Source: Arachis hypogaea
Lineage: Eukaryota; Streptophyta; Magnoliopsida; Fabales; Fabaceae
Assembly: GCF_003086295.3 (NCBI RefSeq)
Contig: NC_092045.1
Span: 91,836,693 to 91,900,692, forward strand
DNA: 64,000 nt
Direction: 5' to 3'
Positions 1 to 12,066 of the stretch are shown piece by piece. Numbering within the stretch: the first letter of the stretch is position 1; the number at the start of each line of letters is the position of its first letter. The position numbers and the translations under genes are program-made. The notes below the pieces were generated by a model that worked only from the letters and a program-made list of their open reading frames with translations, did not search any database and was not told the origin of the DNA.

Positions 1-298
1 TCTCTCTCTTCTTCACACATTCTAATCACCTCCATTTCTCTTCCCCAACACCCTTCACCAATCACATCCACCCACTCTTCCTCAAAAACTCCACCTACCT
101 CACCATCCAAATTCAAATCATTTCCCTCCCAACCCCAACCTTAATACACGAACCCTACCCCTCTCTCCACCTCTATATAAACCCCTCATCACTCCTTCAT
201 TTTCACACCTCATACACACTTTTCCCCTCCTTGGCCGAACCTTTCTTCACCCTCTATCTCCTCTATTTCTTCTTCTTCTCCGTCCCTTCTTTCTTCTT

Positions 299-334
299 TT
301 GCTCGAGGACGAGCAAGCATTTTAAGTTTGGTAT
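299..334 (+). other. Internal hairpin plus PPT-like tract, element F
   Basis: A 7-bp stem TTGCTCG/CGAGCAA encloses the loop AGGA (306-309). The tract TTTAAGTTTGGT follows about 5 nt later. It has the same design as the terminal copy at 2587-2624 but a different stem sequence. It lies just before the ORF at 371. Confidence 0.7.
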
Positions 335-370
335 GGAAAAAGCATTACTTTTTTTTTCCATAACTATTTA

Positions 371-1526
371 TGGCACCTAAGGCCGGAGAAACCTCTAGAA
401 AGAGGAAAGGAAGGCAAAAGCTTCCACCTCGGAGTCATGGGAGATGGAGAGATTCATCTTAAAGGTCCATCAAGATCGCTTCTATGAAGGTGTGGCCAAG
501 AAGAGAGTGATCCCTAAGGTTCCTTTCATGCTCAAAAAGAATGAGTATCCGAAGATCCGACATAAGATCCGAAGAAGAGGTTGGAAAGTTCTCACCAACC
601 CCATTCAACAAGTCAGAATCTTATTGGTTCAAGAGTTCTATGCTAACGCATAGATCACCAAGAACCATGATCAAAGTGTGAACCCAAACCCAAAGAATTG
701 GCTCACAATGGTTCGGGGGAAATACTTATATTTCAGTCTGGAAAATGTAAGGTTGGCATTCAGCTTGCCTATGGTGCAAGGAGATGCACGCCCCTACACT
801 AGAAGGGTCAACTTTGATCAAAGGTTGGACCAAGTTCTCATGGACATATGTGTAGAAGGAGCTCAGTGGAAAAGAGACTCCAAAGGCAAGCCGGTTCAAT
901 TGAGAAGGCATGACCTTAAGCCCGTGGCTAGAGGATGGCTAGAGTTCATCCAACGCTCCATCATTCCTACTAGCAACCGATCTGAAGTGACTGTAGATTA
1001 TGCTATCATGATCCATAGCATCATGATTGGAGAGGAAGTGGAAGTTCATGAGATTATACCTCTAGAACTATACAAGGTTGCTGACAAACCTTCCACTTTA
1101 GCAAGGTTAGCCTTCCCTCATCTCATCTGTCACCTATGCAATTTAGCTGGAATTGTCATAGAGAAAGACATCCTCATTGAAGAGGATAAGCCCATCACTA
1201 AAAAGAGAATTGAGAACATAAGAGAGCCCATTCATGGACCTTAACAAGAGCATGAGGAAGTCCCTCATCAAGAAATCCCTGAGATGCCTCAAGGGATGCA
1301 TTTTCCTCCACACAACTATTACGAGCAACTCAATACCTCTTTGGGAGATTTGAGTTCCAATATGGAGCAACTAAGGATGGAGCACAAAGATCACTCCATT
1401 ATTCTCCATGAAATTAGAGAGGATTAAATAGCCATGAGGGAAGAGCAACAAAGGCAAGAAAGAGACATAGAGGAGCTCAGACATTCCATTGGATCTTCAA
1501 GAGGAAGAACTAGCCACCATCACTAA
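371..1526 (+). pseudogene. Retrotransposon 'putative plant transposon protein' ORF, broken
   Basis: The likely start is ATG 371 (MAPKAGETSRKRKG...). The frame shifts near 440 and then runs in one frame to TAA 1524-1526, with in-frame stops at 651 (TAG), 1242 (TAA) and 1425 (TAA). The middle part, with KKRVIPKVPF and later RRHDLKPVARGWLEFIQRS, resembles the putative plant transposon protein domain common in legume and Solanaceae retroelements. The C-terminus is charged and glutamine-rich (REEQQRQERDIEELRHS), probably coiled coil. Its position after the internal hairpin and before the 3' LTR is where Athila-type elements carry their extra, env-position ORF. Its biochemical role is unknown. Three stops plus a frameshift mean it is not translated intact. 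Confidence 0.65.
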
Positions 1527-2586
1527 GGTGGACCCGTTTTTTGATTTCCTTGTTCTTATCTTTCTGTTTTTCAATTTTTATGCTTTATGTGCTATCCATG
1601 TTTGTGTCTTCATTACATGATCATTAATGTCTAGTGTCTATGCCTTAAAGCTATGAATAATTCCATGAATCCTTCACCTCTCTTAAATAAAAAAAATGTG
1701 CCTAATTACAAAATAACAAGAAATACTTGAATTTAAAATTTTATCTTGAAATTAGTTTAATTATTTTAATGTGGTGGCAATACTCTTTGGTTTCTGAATG
1801 AATGCTTGAACAGTGCATATTTTTTATAGTGAAGTTTATGAATGTTAAAATTGTTGGCTCTTGAAAGAATGATGAACAAAGAGAAATGTTATTGATAATC
1901 TAAAAAATCATGAAATTGATTCTTGAAGCAAGAAAAAGCAGTGAAAAAAATGGCGAAAAAGGAAAGAGAGAAAGAAAGAAAAAGAAAAAACAGGCAGAAA
2001 AAGCCAATAGCCCTTTAAACCAAAAGGACAAGGGTAAAGAGGATCCAAGGCTTTGAGCATTAATGGATAGGAGGGCCCAAAGGAATAAAATCCTGCCTAA
2101 GCGGCTAAACCAAGCTATCCCTAACCATGTGCTTGTGGCATGAAGGTCCAAGTGAAAAACTTGAGACTGAGTGGTTAAAGTCATGGTCCAAAGCAGAAAG
2201 AGTGTGCTTAAGAACTCTGGACACCTCTAACTGGGGACTTTAGCAAAGCTAAGTCACAATCTGAAAAGATTCACCCAGTTATGTGTCTATGGCATTTATG
2301 TATCTGGTAGTAATACTGGAAAACAAAGTGCTTAGAGTCATGACCAAGACTCATAAAGTAGTTGTGTTCAAGAATCGACGTACTGAACTAGGAAAATCAG
2401 TCACACTATCTAAAATTCTGAGTTCCTATAGATGCCAATCATTCTGAATTTCAAAGGATAAAGTGAGATGCCAAAACTGTTCAGAAGCAAAACGCTACTA
2501 GCCCCACTCATCTAATTGGGAGTAAGTTTCATTGATATTGTGGAATTCATTGTATATTCTCTTCTCTTTATTCTATTTTGTTTTTA

Positions 2587-2624
2587 GTTGCTTGGGGACA
2601 AGCAACAATTTAAGTTTGGTGTTG
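2587..2624 (+). other. Terminal hairpin and polypurine tract of element F
   Basis: A perfect 8-bp stem GTTGCTTG/CAAGCAAC (2587-2594, 2599-2606) closes the loop GGGA. AATTTAAGTTTGGTGTTG follows and abuts the LTR start TGATGAGC at 2625. By position this tract is the plus-strand primer site (PPT) for reverse transcription. Confidence 0.75.
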
Positions 2625-3713
2625 TGATGAGCGGATAATTTATACGCTTTTTGGCATTATTTTAAGGTAGTTTTTAGTATGATTTAGTTAGTTTTTAGTA
2701 TATTTTTATTAGTTTTTATGCGAAATTCACATTTCTGGACTTTACTATGAGTTTGTGTGTTTTTCTGTGATTTCAGGTATTTTCTAGCTGAAATTGAGGG
2801 ACCTGAGCAAAAATCTGATTCAGAGGCTGAAAAAGGACTGCAGATGCTATTGAATTCTGACCTCCCTGCACTCAAAATTAATTTTCTGGAGCTACAGAAT
2901 CCCAATTGGCGCTTTCTAAATTGCGTTGGAAAGTAGACATCTTGGGCTTTCCAGCAATGTTAATAGTCCATACTTTGTCCGAGTTTTGATGGCCTAAACT
3001 GGCGTTCCAAGTCAGCATAAAAATTCTGGCGTAAAACACCCAAACTGGCATAAAAGCTAGAGTTAAACGCCCAAACTGGCACCAGAGCTGGCGTTTAACT
3101 TCAAGAGAAGCCTATGCACGTGAAAGCTTTAATGCTCAGCCCAAGCACACACCAAGTGGGCCCCGAAAGTGGATTTCTGCACCATTTACTTATTTCTGTA
3201 AACCCTAGGTTACTAGTTCTCTATAAATAGGACCTTTTACTATTGTATTTTTATCTTTTGATCATCTTTTGATCTTTTGATCACTTTTGGGAGGCTGGCC
3301 ATTCGGCCATGCCTAGACCTTGTTCTTATGTATTTTTAACGGTGGAGTTTCTACACACCATAGATTAAGGTGTGGAGCTCTACTGTTCCTCATGAATCAA
3401 TGCAATTACTACTGTTTTCTATTTAATTCAAGCTTATTCTTGTTCTAAGATATTCACTCGTACTTCAACCTGGTGGATGTGATGATCCGTGACATTCATC
3501 ATTATCCCCCCTTATGGACGCGTGCCTGATAACCACCTCCGTTCTATCTGCAAGAGCTTGAGTATGTATCTCTTGGCCTCTTAGTTCATGATGCATGGTT
3601 GCCTCTCCTGACAATAGTGCTTCCATTCTGTGCAATCAGAGTCTTCGTGGTATAAGCTAGAATCACATGGGCAGCATTCTTGAGATCCGAAAAGTCTAAA
3701 CCTTGTCTGTGGT
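2625..3713 (+). repeat. 3' LTR of element F, first part
   Basis: The LTR starts TGATGAGCGGATAATTTATACG and runs to GTGGT at 3709-3713, where element A is inserted. It resumes at 12067. It includes the promoter-like stretch TCTCTATAAATAGG near 3219-3232. The solo LTR at 62419-63448 is a second copy of the same family and confirms both ends. Confidence 0.85.
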
Positions 3714-5197
3714 TGATAAACCACTATTTCATGGTTCATCTTGTGCTCAATTGAGTGGTTTTTATAAACTCTTTACCCATTTATTCATACTAATCGCATG
3801 ATTTACATTTTCCTTCCTGATTTTGTGCTATGATTGAAAACATGTTTCTTTGATCTTATATTTGCTTATTATTAATCCTCTCTTATTACCATTAGATGCC
3901 TTGATATGTGTGTTAAGTGTTTTCAGATATTACAGGGCAATAATGGCTTAGAGGATGGAAAGGAAGCATGCAAAAGTGGAAGGAATACAAGAAGTTGGAG
4001 AAACTGCTAAGCTGTCCAGCCTGACCTCTTCGCATTCAAACGGCTATAACTCTAGCTACAGAGATCCAAACGACGCGGTTCTAGTTGCGTTAGAAATCTA
4101 ACGTCCGGGGCTACGATTTGATATATAATATGCCATAGTTGACTTGATGCTAGGCGATGCGAACGCGTGATCCACGCGGACGCGTCACAGCTGCGAACTT
4201 CAATCCGCGCGGCCGCGTGGGCGAGGCCTCCGCGTCACTTGCCTGCGACCTGTACGGACCAGAAAGCGCTGGAAGTGATTTCTGGGCTGTTTCTGACCCA
4301 GTTTTCGGCCCGAAAAATACAGATTAGAGGCTATAAAGTGGGGGAATGCATCCATTCATTATCATGCTTTAATAATTCACTTTTCATGTTTTAGATGTAG
4401 TTTTTAGAGAGAGAGGTTCTCTCATCTCTCTTAGGATTTAGGTAGAGTTTTTAGAAATTAGGATTTAGGACGTCTCTTAGTTTTAGGAGTGACTCTCAAT
4501 CCCAGGTTCAATGTTCTTTGTATTTATTTATTTTCAATGTTCCATGTTTAGATTGATTTTCTTAATTAATGTTGTTTGAGATATTTCAGTTTCTGATTGT
4601 TTTATTTATGAATGCTTTTTTATTTAATTTAGATAGTTTCCCTTTTTGGCTTTGGTTAAATAATTGGTGACTCTTGAGTTATCAAACTCATTGTTGATTG
4701 AAAATTGGATTTCTTCATTTCATTAATTCAAGTTCCAATAACTCTGACTTTTCCCAAGGAAAGACTAGAACCTGAGGAATCAAAATTAATTCATCCACTT
4801 AACTTACCTTCATAGTTAGAGGTTAACAAAGTGCGAGAAAAATCCAATTCTCATTACAATTGATAAGGATAACTAGGATAGGACTTCCAGTTCTTATACC
4901 TTGCCAAATGTTCATTTTACAATTATTATTTTTTTATTTTACTTGTCATTCAACTAACCTTTTACCTTAATCCAAAACCCCAAAACACACTTTTTCATAA
5001 CCAATAATAAGAACATACCTCCCTGCAATTCCTTGAGAAGACGACCCGATGTTTAAATACTCGGTTATCAATTTTAAAGGGGTTTGTTACTTGTGACAAC
5101 CAAAACTTTTGTACGAAGGGATTTCTGTTAGTTTAGAAGCTATATCTACAACGTGAATATTTTTATAAATTCTTTACTAGCAAAAATCCTAACGTCA
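3714..5197 (+). repeat. 5' LTR of element A
   Basis: 1484 bp, starting TGATAAACCACTATTTCATG and ending CCTAACGTCA. It matches the 3' LTR closely once the 704 bp added by the inserted DNA element (with its TSD copy) is removed (1484 against 1482 bp). A short CG-dense stretch with CACGCGGACGCGTC-like motifs lies at about 4155-4235. Confidence 0.9.
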
Positions 5198-5200
5198 AAA

Positions 5201-5217
5201 TGGCGCCGTTGCCGGGA
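5201..5217 (+). other. Primer binding site, tRNA-Asp type (element A)
   Basis: TGGCGCCGTTGCCGGGA begins 3 nt after the LTR. It is complementary to the 3' end of plant tRNA-Asp (...CCCCGGCAACGGCGCCA), the primer used by Athila-type elements. Confidence 0.9.
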
Positions 5218-5333
5218 AATTGCAAACGTATGCCTTATTATTGGTTATTGTAAATATTTTTTTCAAAAAAAATCAAATTTTTTTCAAAATATTTTCTTTT
5301 TATTAGTTTTTGTTTTTATTTTCTCTTACTACT

Positions 5334-6959
5334 ATGAACTCTCACCCATTTGGCTATGAGTCTGGTTATAATTATGTTGCAGGAAGAGGAGATTATAATG
5401 ACAACATGTACCATGGTTGGAACAATCAAAGATGGGAGGAGCCACAAGGATTTGATCAACCCTTATGGCAATAACCACCTCCAATGGACTATCAACAACC
5501 ACTCTGTGATGCATATCAAGGCAATGACTATGGTGAGCACTCTTTGGACTACCAACAAGACCCACCATATGCCTATGAACCCCCTCCTCCTCAATATAAT
5601 TTTGAACCACCATACTCACAAGCCCCTTTTCGCCATTCACCTCCATATGACCCTAACACGTATCCACCATATCAACCACCTTATGAGCCAAATGAACCAT
5701 ACACAGAACCACCACCTTTCCAACACAACTACTCTCATGAACCACCACCTCAATGTTCACCATCTCCATATCATTATCAAGATGAACCACCTTCCTATTA
5801 TGAACGCTCTCTCCCAACCAATGAATCCTCATATCCACCCCAACCTCCAATGGATGACAGACTTCATGTTGTTCTTCAAAGGCAAGAAAGGATGAATAAG
5901 AGTGTGCTAAATTTTGCGGCCGCCTTAGGCGAGTTCATAAATAAAATAGCTTCCCAATATCTGAGCACTCAAAGAACTCCCATGGCTACATGTGGAGAAT
6001 CAAAAGATGAGCAAAGCATGAAGGAGACACTAGAAACTTCAGTGGACAATGAGGAACATGGCTTTGTATTGGAACAAGTGGAGAAAATCATAATAGTTGC
6101 AGAGGAAGAAATGGTTGAAGGTTTAGGAGATGCAGAACCTCCATGGGAAAGTCCAGTCATAGAACCCCTTTCCAAGACGTTTGAAATTGATGCTGAGGAG
6201 GGTGTACAACCTCCAAGGCATATCATAGTTGAAGACTTGGAAGAGGTTGATCAAGAAATGGAGATTCAAGAAGAAGAAGCACAACCTCCCATGCCCTTGG
6301 AAAGCAATGAAGAGGAGATTGAATAGGAAGAGAGCTACCAAGAGAAAGAGGTTGAAATTGAAGAAGCTTGCAAAGAGGTGGTAATTATCAGAGAAGAGCA
6401 CAAGGGAGTGGAGCTTGCAATTTCATTAAAAATACCTCCCCCTAAGTTGCCATCATCCTTCACAACATTCAAATGGGTAAAATTCATATCCCTTAGCTTT
6501 CTAATTCCACTTGAATATGGACTACTGGAGACGGATGGTCAACATAGAGCTCTTTGTGGCATTAAGAGTAAGAGGAAGATGATCAGTGGTAAGAATTGTC
6601 CTGCCAGGTTCATTATGGTTGGAAGCTCAATGTTTAAACGCAAAGGTTGGTATAGAGCTCAACTGAATGGGTCTAGGAAGCTGTTTGGTCGCTGCAGTGA
6701 GAATTCAGATCACCTTTCACCCGGCTGGAAAAATGCAGATCGAGACAAAAACGGGTGTAAAAGTAAGGTTTGGGATCCTGGAATCTGTTCTGATATTTGT
6801 CACCCCGGGAGCCTAAGAATCTGTTTGAAGCTTCTTAAGGGCTTTACATGCCTAGTTTGGGACCCCGAGATTACTGGAAGTACAAACACTGGTGGGGATT
6901 CCTGGATGAATACAAGCATAAGCCACCATAACAGGGAGCTCACCAAATGTCCAACTTAA
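5334..6959 (+). pseudogene. Orphan retrotransposon ORF of element A (Pro/Tyr-rich N-terminus, WDPG domain)
   Basis: ATG 5334 (MNSHPFGYESGY) opens a single frame to TAA 6957-6959. It is interrupted by TAA 5472 (probably CAA to TAA) and TAG 6324. The N-terminal third is low complexity, rich in Pro, Tyr and Gln. The middle has a motif STQRTPMATCGES and an acidic stretch. The C-terminal ~150 residues (IPLEYGLLETDGQ, then KGWYRAQLNGSRKLFG, then KSKVWDPG) recur in elements B and D and partly in C. I see no zinc knuckle, protease or polymerase motif. Occupying the gag position, it may be a gag-like structural protein, but that is inference. Without the two stops it would be about 540 residues. Confidence 0.75.
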
Positions 6960-6980
6960 GGACTCTAACTAAAAGTGCTA

Positions 6981-6998
6981 GGTGGGAGACAACCCACC
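6981..6998 (+). other. Conserved post-ORF hairpin GGTGGG/CCCACC (element A)
   Basis: GGTGGGAGACAACCCACC forms a 6-bp stem with a 6-nt loop, 21 nt after the ORF stop, in the context AAAGTGCTAGG...ATGGTATG. The same hairpin occurs at the same place in elements B, C and D. Confidence 0.75.
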
Positions 6999-7149
6999 AT
7001 GGTATGATCGTTCATTTTGCAATTTTAATTTTATTTAGTTTTATTTGTTTTTGTGATTTATTTTATTTTATTGTATTGAACTTGGAATCATGCATAGCAT
7101 TCACATTAAGCACTGCATTTGCATCTGCATATTACATTAAAAAAAATGG

Positions 7150-7670
7150 AAAAACACGCACGCGACGCGGCAGCGTTGCTGACGCGTCCGCGTCACTAGT
7201 GCATTGGGAAGAAAAGAATTGAACAGAGAGTCACGCGAGAGCGTGGCTGGAGGCACGCCTTTAGCATACTTTGACCCCACGCGACCGCGTCATGTGGAAC
7301 TTTGACCTCCCACGCGACCGCGTCACCCACGCGGCCGCGTGCCATGAAAATCGACGTCAAAAAGGTGCATGGCTGAAAGTTGTGCTGGAATTGGGCTGAA
7401 CTCGTACTAGAAGCCCAAGCCCTCCCACGTGAACGCGTGCCCCACGCGGCCGCGTCGTATTTCAAAAAATGGCCATCCACGCGATCGCGTCACCCACGCG
7501 ACCACGTCACCCAGATTTTTGGCAAAATAAGATTTTGAACAGAAAGTTGCGCGAGCGCGCGGCTGCCCTCGTGCCTATAGCATGACTTCACTCACACGAC
7601 CGCGTCACTTGACGATAGCACCAACCGCGCGAACACGTCAGTCCCGCGTTCGCGTCGTCTGCGCCGCACA
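7150..7670 (+). repeat. CG-dense ACGCGNNCGCGT array (element A)
   Basis: This is a degenerate array of near-palindromic units such as CACGCGACCGCGTC and CACGCGGCCGCGTG. The units are spaced by phrases like GAACAGAGAGTTGCGCGAGCG and CTGGAGGCACGCCTTTAGCA. It stands out sharply from the AT-rich surroundings, and no convincing coding frame runs through it. Confidence 0.8.
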
Positions 7671-8453
7671 GCTTATCCAGATTAGCCAATATATCTTCTC
7701 TTTTCTCCCCCAAATCCAAATCTTTTCTTTCCCTTCTTATTTCTTTCTTCCTTCCTTTCTTTTTCTTTTTTTTTTCTTTTAATTGGTGTTGGAAATTTAT
7801 TTGGGTCATTATTTCCCATATTTTGCTTATGGATTATTTTGGATTTGTTTAAACAATTATATATTATTATAAGGGTGCTTGCATGTTCTAATTAATATTT
7901 TCCATACCTTATTTAACATGCATGCTATGTGTTTGTGAAAACGCCCATATGGCATTTTGCACTATTTTTAGATTTCTTTTAAATCTACTATTCCAAATGC
8001 CTGCTTTTTACAAAACACTTTTTATATTTTATTAATTAAATATAATTGTTATTACAAACATGTTGTTAGTTTGAAAGGCTTGGTAATTTAACTTGAACAT
8101 TGAATGCTTCATCTATGCTACTCATGCCCTTGCCGATATGCCAATAAATACCTTGCATTTATTTGTCATCACATGCACTTGCTATATTTCCATTGTTGAT
8201 TTGCCACATGTAGTCATGACCATGTGTTCACTTCATTATCCCTTCTTGTGCATTGATTACCACCTTTTCCATTCTTTTCTTTGCCCTAACCCCTAGCTTT
8301 AAAAGTTACTTTCCTTATTTTTCTCTTCTTTCAGGATGGCCACCAAAGAAGGGAAAGGAAAAACTTCAAAAAGGGGAGACAAACAAGTCAATCTGCGCAA
8401 TCTTTGGAGAAAAGCATCAGTTGAAGCAACCCATCCACCTATACAGTTTTGCA

Positions 8454-8491
8454 TGCACCGAGGACAGTGCAATCTTTAAGTGTGGGGAGGT
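8454..8491 (+). other. Internal hairpin plus PPT-like tract (element A)
   Basis: The stem TGCAC...GTGCA around the loop AGGA (8461-8464) has one internal C-A mismatch. ATCTTTAAGTGTGGGGAGGT follows at once. The tract matches the terminal PPT of the same element (9859-9875). A weaker TTTAAGTGTGGGGAAG lies at about 9076-9091 without a clear hairpin. Confidence 0.7.
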
Positions 8492-9836
8492 CGATACCGA
8501 TCTCCACGGGTTAGTTAGTCCCTTCGCAACACCAATTTTTGTTTTTCATTGTTGCATTTGCATGTTTGATTGTATGTCTGTTTTATTTTGTGCATATTTT
8601 ACCACTTGGTTGAAGTAATATTTTCTTTTTTTTCAAGAATTTTTTATAGTATTTCACTAATTTGAATAAAACTTTTTTTTGAAAAAACTTGTTTGAAGAA
8701 ATCTTATTTTGGAACATGGTTTAGAGCTCGAACACACAAAACCAGTGAGATTTTGAGCCTATTTGATTGGTTGTATTTTATCAACCAATATTTTATTTTT
8801 GGTGTGTGTTTTTGTCTCTAAAATTGTGATATTTGTCTTGCTTAATTCTATATTTCCATTGTTTGATGTATGCATGCACTTATATGATTGAGGCCTTATT
8901 TCACTAAGCTTACATACCCATATGGCCTTACCCTTTCATTATCCTTTGCAAACCAATTTGAGCTTAATATACCCATTTGTTCTTTACTTTAGCTCATTAC
9001 TAACTCTAAGCGGAAAACAATAATGTCCTTAATTTGAATCCTTGGTTAGCTTAGACTAGTAAAAGTACTCATGATTTAAGTGTGGGGAAGTTGGGTTTGA
9101 AATTATTTGGTTTGAATAATTGGGTGTTGTATATTTTAGTGAAAATGTACAAAATAATAGTTGAGCACATATTATTGCATTCAATACTTTAATCATATGC
9201 ATTGAGAAAAAAAAAGAACAATTAATAAAAGGGGACAAAATGCCCCAAAGTAAGTGTTGGTATTAATGCATATGTACTAAACTCAATGTTAGGATGCATG
9301 AACATGTGGAAAGCACAGTTAATGGGAAGTTGGATTTTGCATTTTAATTAAATGGATTGTCTTAAGTGGGAAGTTTATGATAATTAAGGATTCAAATTTT
9401 AGTCCACTTGGCCAAATACAATCCTACCTTGACCCTAACCCCATTACAACCCTTAAAAGACCTCTTGATTTGTGTATTGGTGCATTAAATTTTTGTTGAT
9501 TGTTAGATGAAGAGCAAGCTAGAGAAAGCAAGATTAGTAGAGAATTGAGAAAATTGACCCTAGACACTTGAGAGTTAGAGTGATATACACTACCAAGTAA
9601 GGGTTCAGCGCTTAATTCTATGTTCCCTGCTTTTATGAGCTATCTTCTTCTTGCAAGTTATTTGTGTTGTATTTTGTGATTTGAATTAGTGAAATCCAGT
9701 TCATATTTATTCTTGAAAGACTTATTTACTTTTAACCAAGTAGGTAGAATCATTTTTGCATGTAGTTGCATTCATATAGATAGGTTGCATTTCATACATT
9801 CTATCATTCCCCTTCACTCTTTTAGTTCTCTTGAGC

Positions 9837-9875
9837 TTAGCATGAGGACATGCTAATGTTTAAGTGTGGGGAGGT
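9837..9875 (+). other. Terminal hairpin and polypurine tract (element A)
   Basis: A perfect 8-bp stem TTAGCATG/CATGCTAA (9837-9844, 9849-9856) closes the loop AGGA. TGTTTAAGTGTGGGGAGGT follows and abuts the 3' LTR start. Confidence 0.8.
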
Positions 9876-12061
9876 TGATAAACCACTATTTCATGGTTCA
9901 TCTTGTGCTCAATTGAGTGGTTTTTATCAACTCTTTACCCATTTATTCATACTAATCGCATGTTTTACATTTTCCTTCCTGATTTTGTGCTATGATTGAA
10001 AACATGCTTCTTTGATCTTATATTTGCTTATTATTAATCCTCTTTTATTACCATTAGATGCCTTGATATGTGTGTTAAGTGTTTTCAGATATTACAGGGC
10101 AAGAATGGCTTAGAGGATGGAAAGGAAGCATGCAAAAGTGGAAGGAATACAAGAAGTTGGAGAAACTGCTAAGCTGTCCAGCCTGACCTCTTCGCACTCA
10201 AATGGCTATAACTCTAGCTATAGAGGTTCAAACGACGCGGTTTCAGTTGCGTTGAAAAGCTAACGTCCGGGGCTTCGATTTGATATATAATATGCTATAG
10301 TTGCATAACGCTAAGATAGCATTTGGTTACTGAGACATAAACACTTAGACATAGACACAGTGGTACACGGTGACACATGTCTGCTGTTTGGTTTGGTGAG
10401 ACACAGATTTTTGAAGAACACGGGAGGACACGGATGGACACGGAGAAACTAAATTTGTGTACCTCCAATTTGGTGAGACATTAAGACACAACTTGTGAGA
10501 CACTAATTTTTTACTCTTTTACCCTTATTGAGTTTTTAAAATTTGTCCTCTTATCTTCCCAAATCTTTTTTTTCTCTTTCTCTTTTAGATTCTACAACTA
10601 AATTTACTTTTCTATTTTTTTCAAAAAAAAATTTGTACATTTAATTTTTTTATTTATTTAAATTTTGATTAATCTTTGATAAATTCTGAACTTTAATTTT
10701 TTATTTTTTTTTCAAGAACAAATATATATTTAATATTTAAATGATAATTTAAGATGGTATTAGAAGAAATAAAAAATTATTAGAAGAAATAAAAATTTAA
10801 TGGTGATGGCATGCATTGTTTGGGATAATAGGTGTATTGTAATAGTGATAAAACTTGTGGTTGAATGAAGGGTAATTCAGTCTTTTTTAAATATATGTGT
10901 CTTGTTTTTTATTTTTGCCAAACACAATACATAGATAAAAATATTTTATGTCTATGTCTTTAATGTTTGTGTCTCTGTGTCTATGTCTCATCAAATACAT
11001 CAACCAAACGGAGCCTAAGTGACGCGAACGCGTGATCCACGTGGACGCGTCGCAGTTGCGAACTTCAATCCGCGCGGCCGCGTGGACGACGCCTCCGCGT
11101 CACTTGCCTGCGACCTGTACGGATCAGAAAGTGCTGGAAGTGATTTTTGGGCTGTTTCTGACTCAGTTTTTGGCCCGAAAAACACAGATTAGAGGCTATA
11201 AAGTGGGGGAATGCATCCATTCATCATCATGCTTTAATAATTTACTTTCATGTTTTAGATGTAGTTTTTAGAGAGAGAGGTTCTCTCCTCTCTCTTAGGA
11301 TTTAGGTAGAGTTTTTAGAAATTAGGATTTAGGATTTCTCTTAGTTTTAGGAGTGACTCTCAATCCCAGGTTCAATGTTCTTTGTATTTATTTATTTTCA
11401 ATGTTCCATGTTTAGATTGATTTTCTTAATTAATGTTATTTGAGATATTTCAGTTTCTGATTGTTTTATTTATGAATGCTTTTTTATTTAATTTAGATAG
11501 TTTCCCTTTTTGGCTTTGGTTAAATAATTGGTGACTCTTGAGTTATCAAACTCATTGTTGATTGAAAATTGGATTTCTTCATTTCATTAATTCAAGTTCC
11601 AATAACTCTGGCTTTTCCCAAGGAAAGACTAGAACCTGAGGAATCAAAATTAATTCATCCACTTAACTTACCTTCATAGTTAGAGGTTAACAAAGTGGGA
11701 GAAAAATCCAATTCTCATTACAATTGATAAGGATAACTAGGATAGGACTTCCAGTTCTTATACCTTGCCAAAGGTTCATTTTACAGTTATTATTATTTTA
11801 TTTTACTTGTCATTCAACTAACCTTTTACCTTAATCCAAAACCCCAAAACACACTTTTTCATAACCAATAATAAGAACATACCTCCCTGCAATTCCTTGA
11901 GAAGACGACCCGAGGTTTAAATACTCAGTTATTAATTTTAAAGGGGTTTGTTACTTGTGACAACCAAAACTTTTGTACAAAGGGATTTCTGTTAGTTTAG
12001 AAGCTATATCTACAACGCGAATATTTTTATAAATTCTTTACTAGCAAAAATCCTAACATCA
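9876..12061 (+). repeat. 3' LTR of element A, carrying a DNA-element insertion
   Basis: Starts TGATAAACCAC and ends CCTAACATCA. It is 2186 bp long because a 701-bp PIF/Harbinger-like element lies at 10315-11015. Otherwise it is nearly identical to the 5' LTR, which suggests a fairly recent integration. Confidence 0.9.
10315..11015. mobile_element. PIF/Harbinger (Tourist-like) non-autonomous element
   Basis: The left end GATAGCATTTGGTT and the inverted right end GGCTCCGTTTGGTT form imperfect terminal repeats, flanked by the 3-bp duplication TAA (10312-10314 and 11016-11018). The inner flanks repeat phrases such as TGAGACA and ACATAGACA in inverted orientation. A TWA target site and a GGC...CGTTTGGTT terminus fit the Tourist/PIF-Harbinger group. 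There is no transposase. It is absent from the 5' LTR, so it landed after element A integrated. Confidence 0.8.
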
Positions 12062-12066
12062 GTGGT

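Larger units (their letters stand above)
1..2624 (+). mobile_element. Element F: 3' internal part of a FIDEL/Athila-like LTR retrotransposon
   Basis: This stretch runs up to a polypurine-like tract and an LTR that begins TGATGAGCGG at 2625, so it is the 3' internal part of a plus-strand LTR retrotransposon whose 5' half lies outside the window. It opens with a pyrimidine-rich tract (1-300), then a hairpin (299-316), then a broken ORF (371-1526). From 1527 to 2586 I see no coding potential, only AT-rich non-coding DNA. No reverse transcriptase, RNase H or integrase is present in the part visible here. The FIDEL-like label comes from recognising the LTR start and end sequences of the abundant peanut Ty3/gypsy element; it was not checked by alignment. 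Confidence 0.75.
3714..12061 (+). mobile_element. Element A: non-autonomous Athila-type LTR retrotransposon
   Basis: This is a complete 8.35-kb element with LTRs beginning TGATAAACCAC and ending ...TCCTAACATCA. It is flanked by a perfect 5-bp target duplication GTGGT (3709-3713 and 12062-12066) and sits inside the LTR of element F. Order: 5' LTR 3714-5197, tRNA-Asp primer site at 5201, broken orphan ORF 5334-6959, GGTGGG hairpin, CG-dense array 7150-7670, internal hairpin-PPT 8454-8491, terminal hairpin-PPT 9837-9875, 3' LTR 9876-12061. No pol gene is visible, so it must have used enzymes of another element. It shares LTR ends and layout with element D (minus strand). Confidence 0.92.

Noticed and set aside
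5350..5895. Met/His-rich ORF overlapping the orphan ORF of element A (also 25741-26154 in B)
   Set aside because: It is the shifted frame of the Pro/Tyr-rich coding sequence. The other frame carries the domains shared between elements.
8253..8618. 121-residue ORF across the internal hairpin-PPT of element A
   Set aside because: The equivalent region in elements B and D does not keep the frame; the hairpin and purine tract are what is conserved, not a protein.
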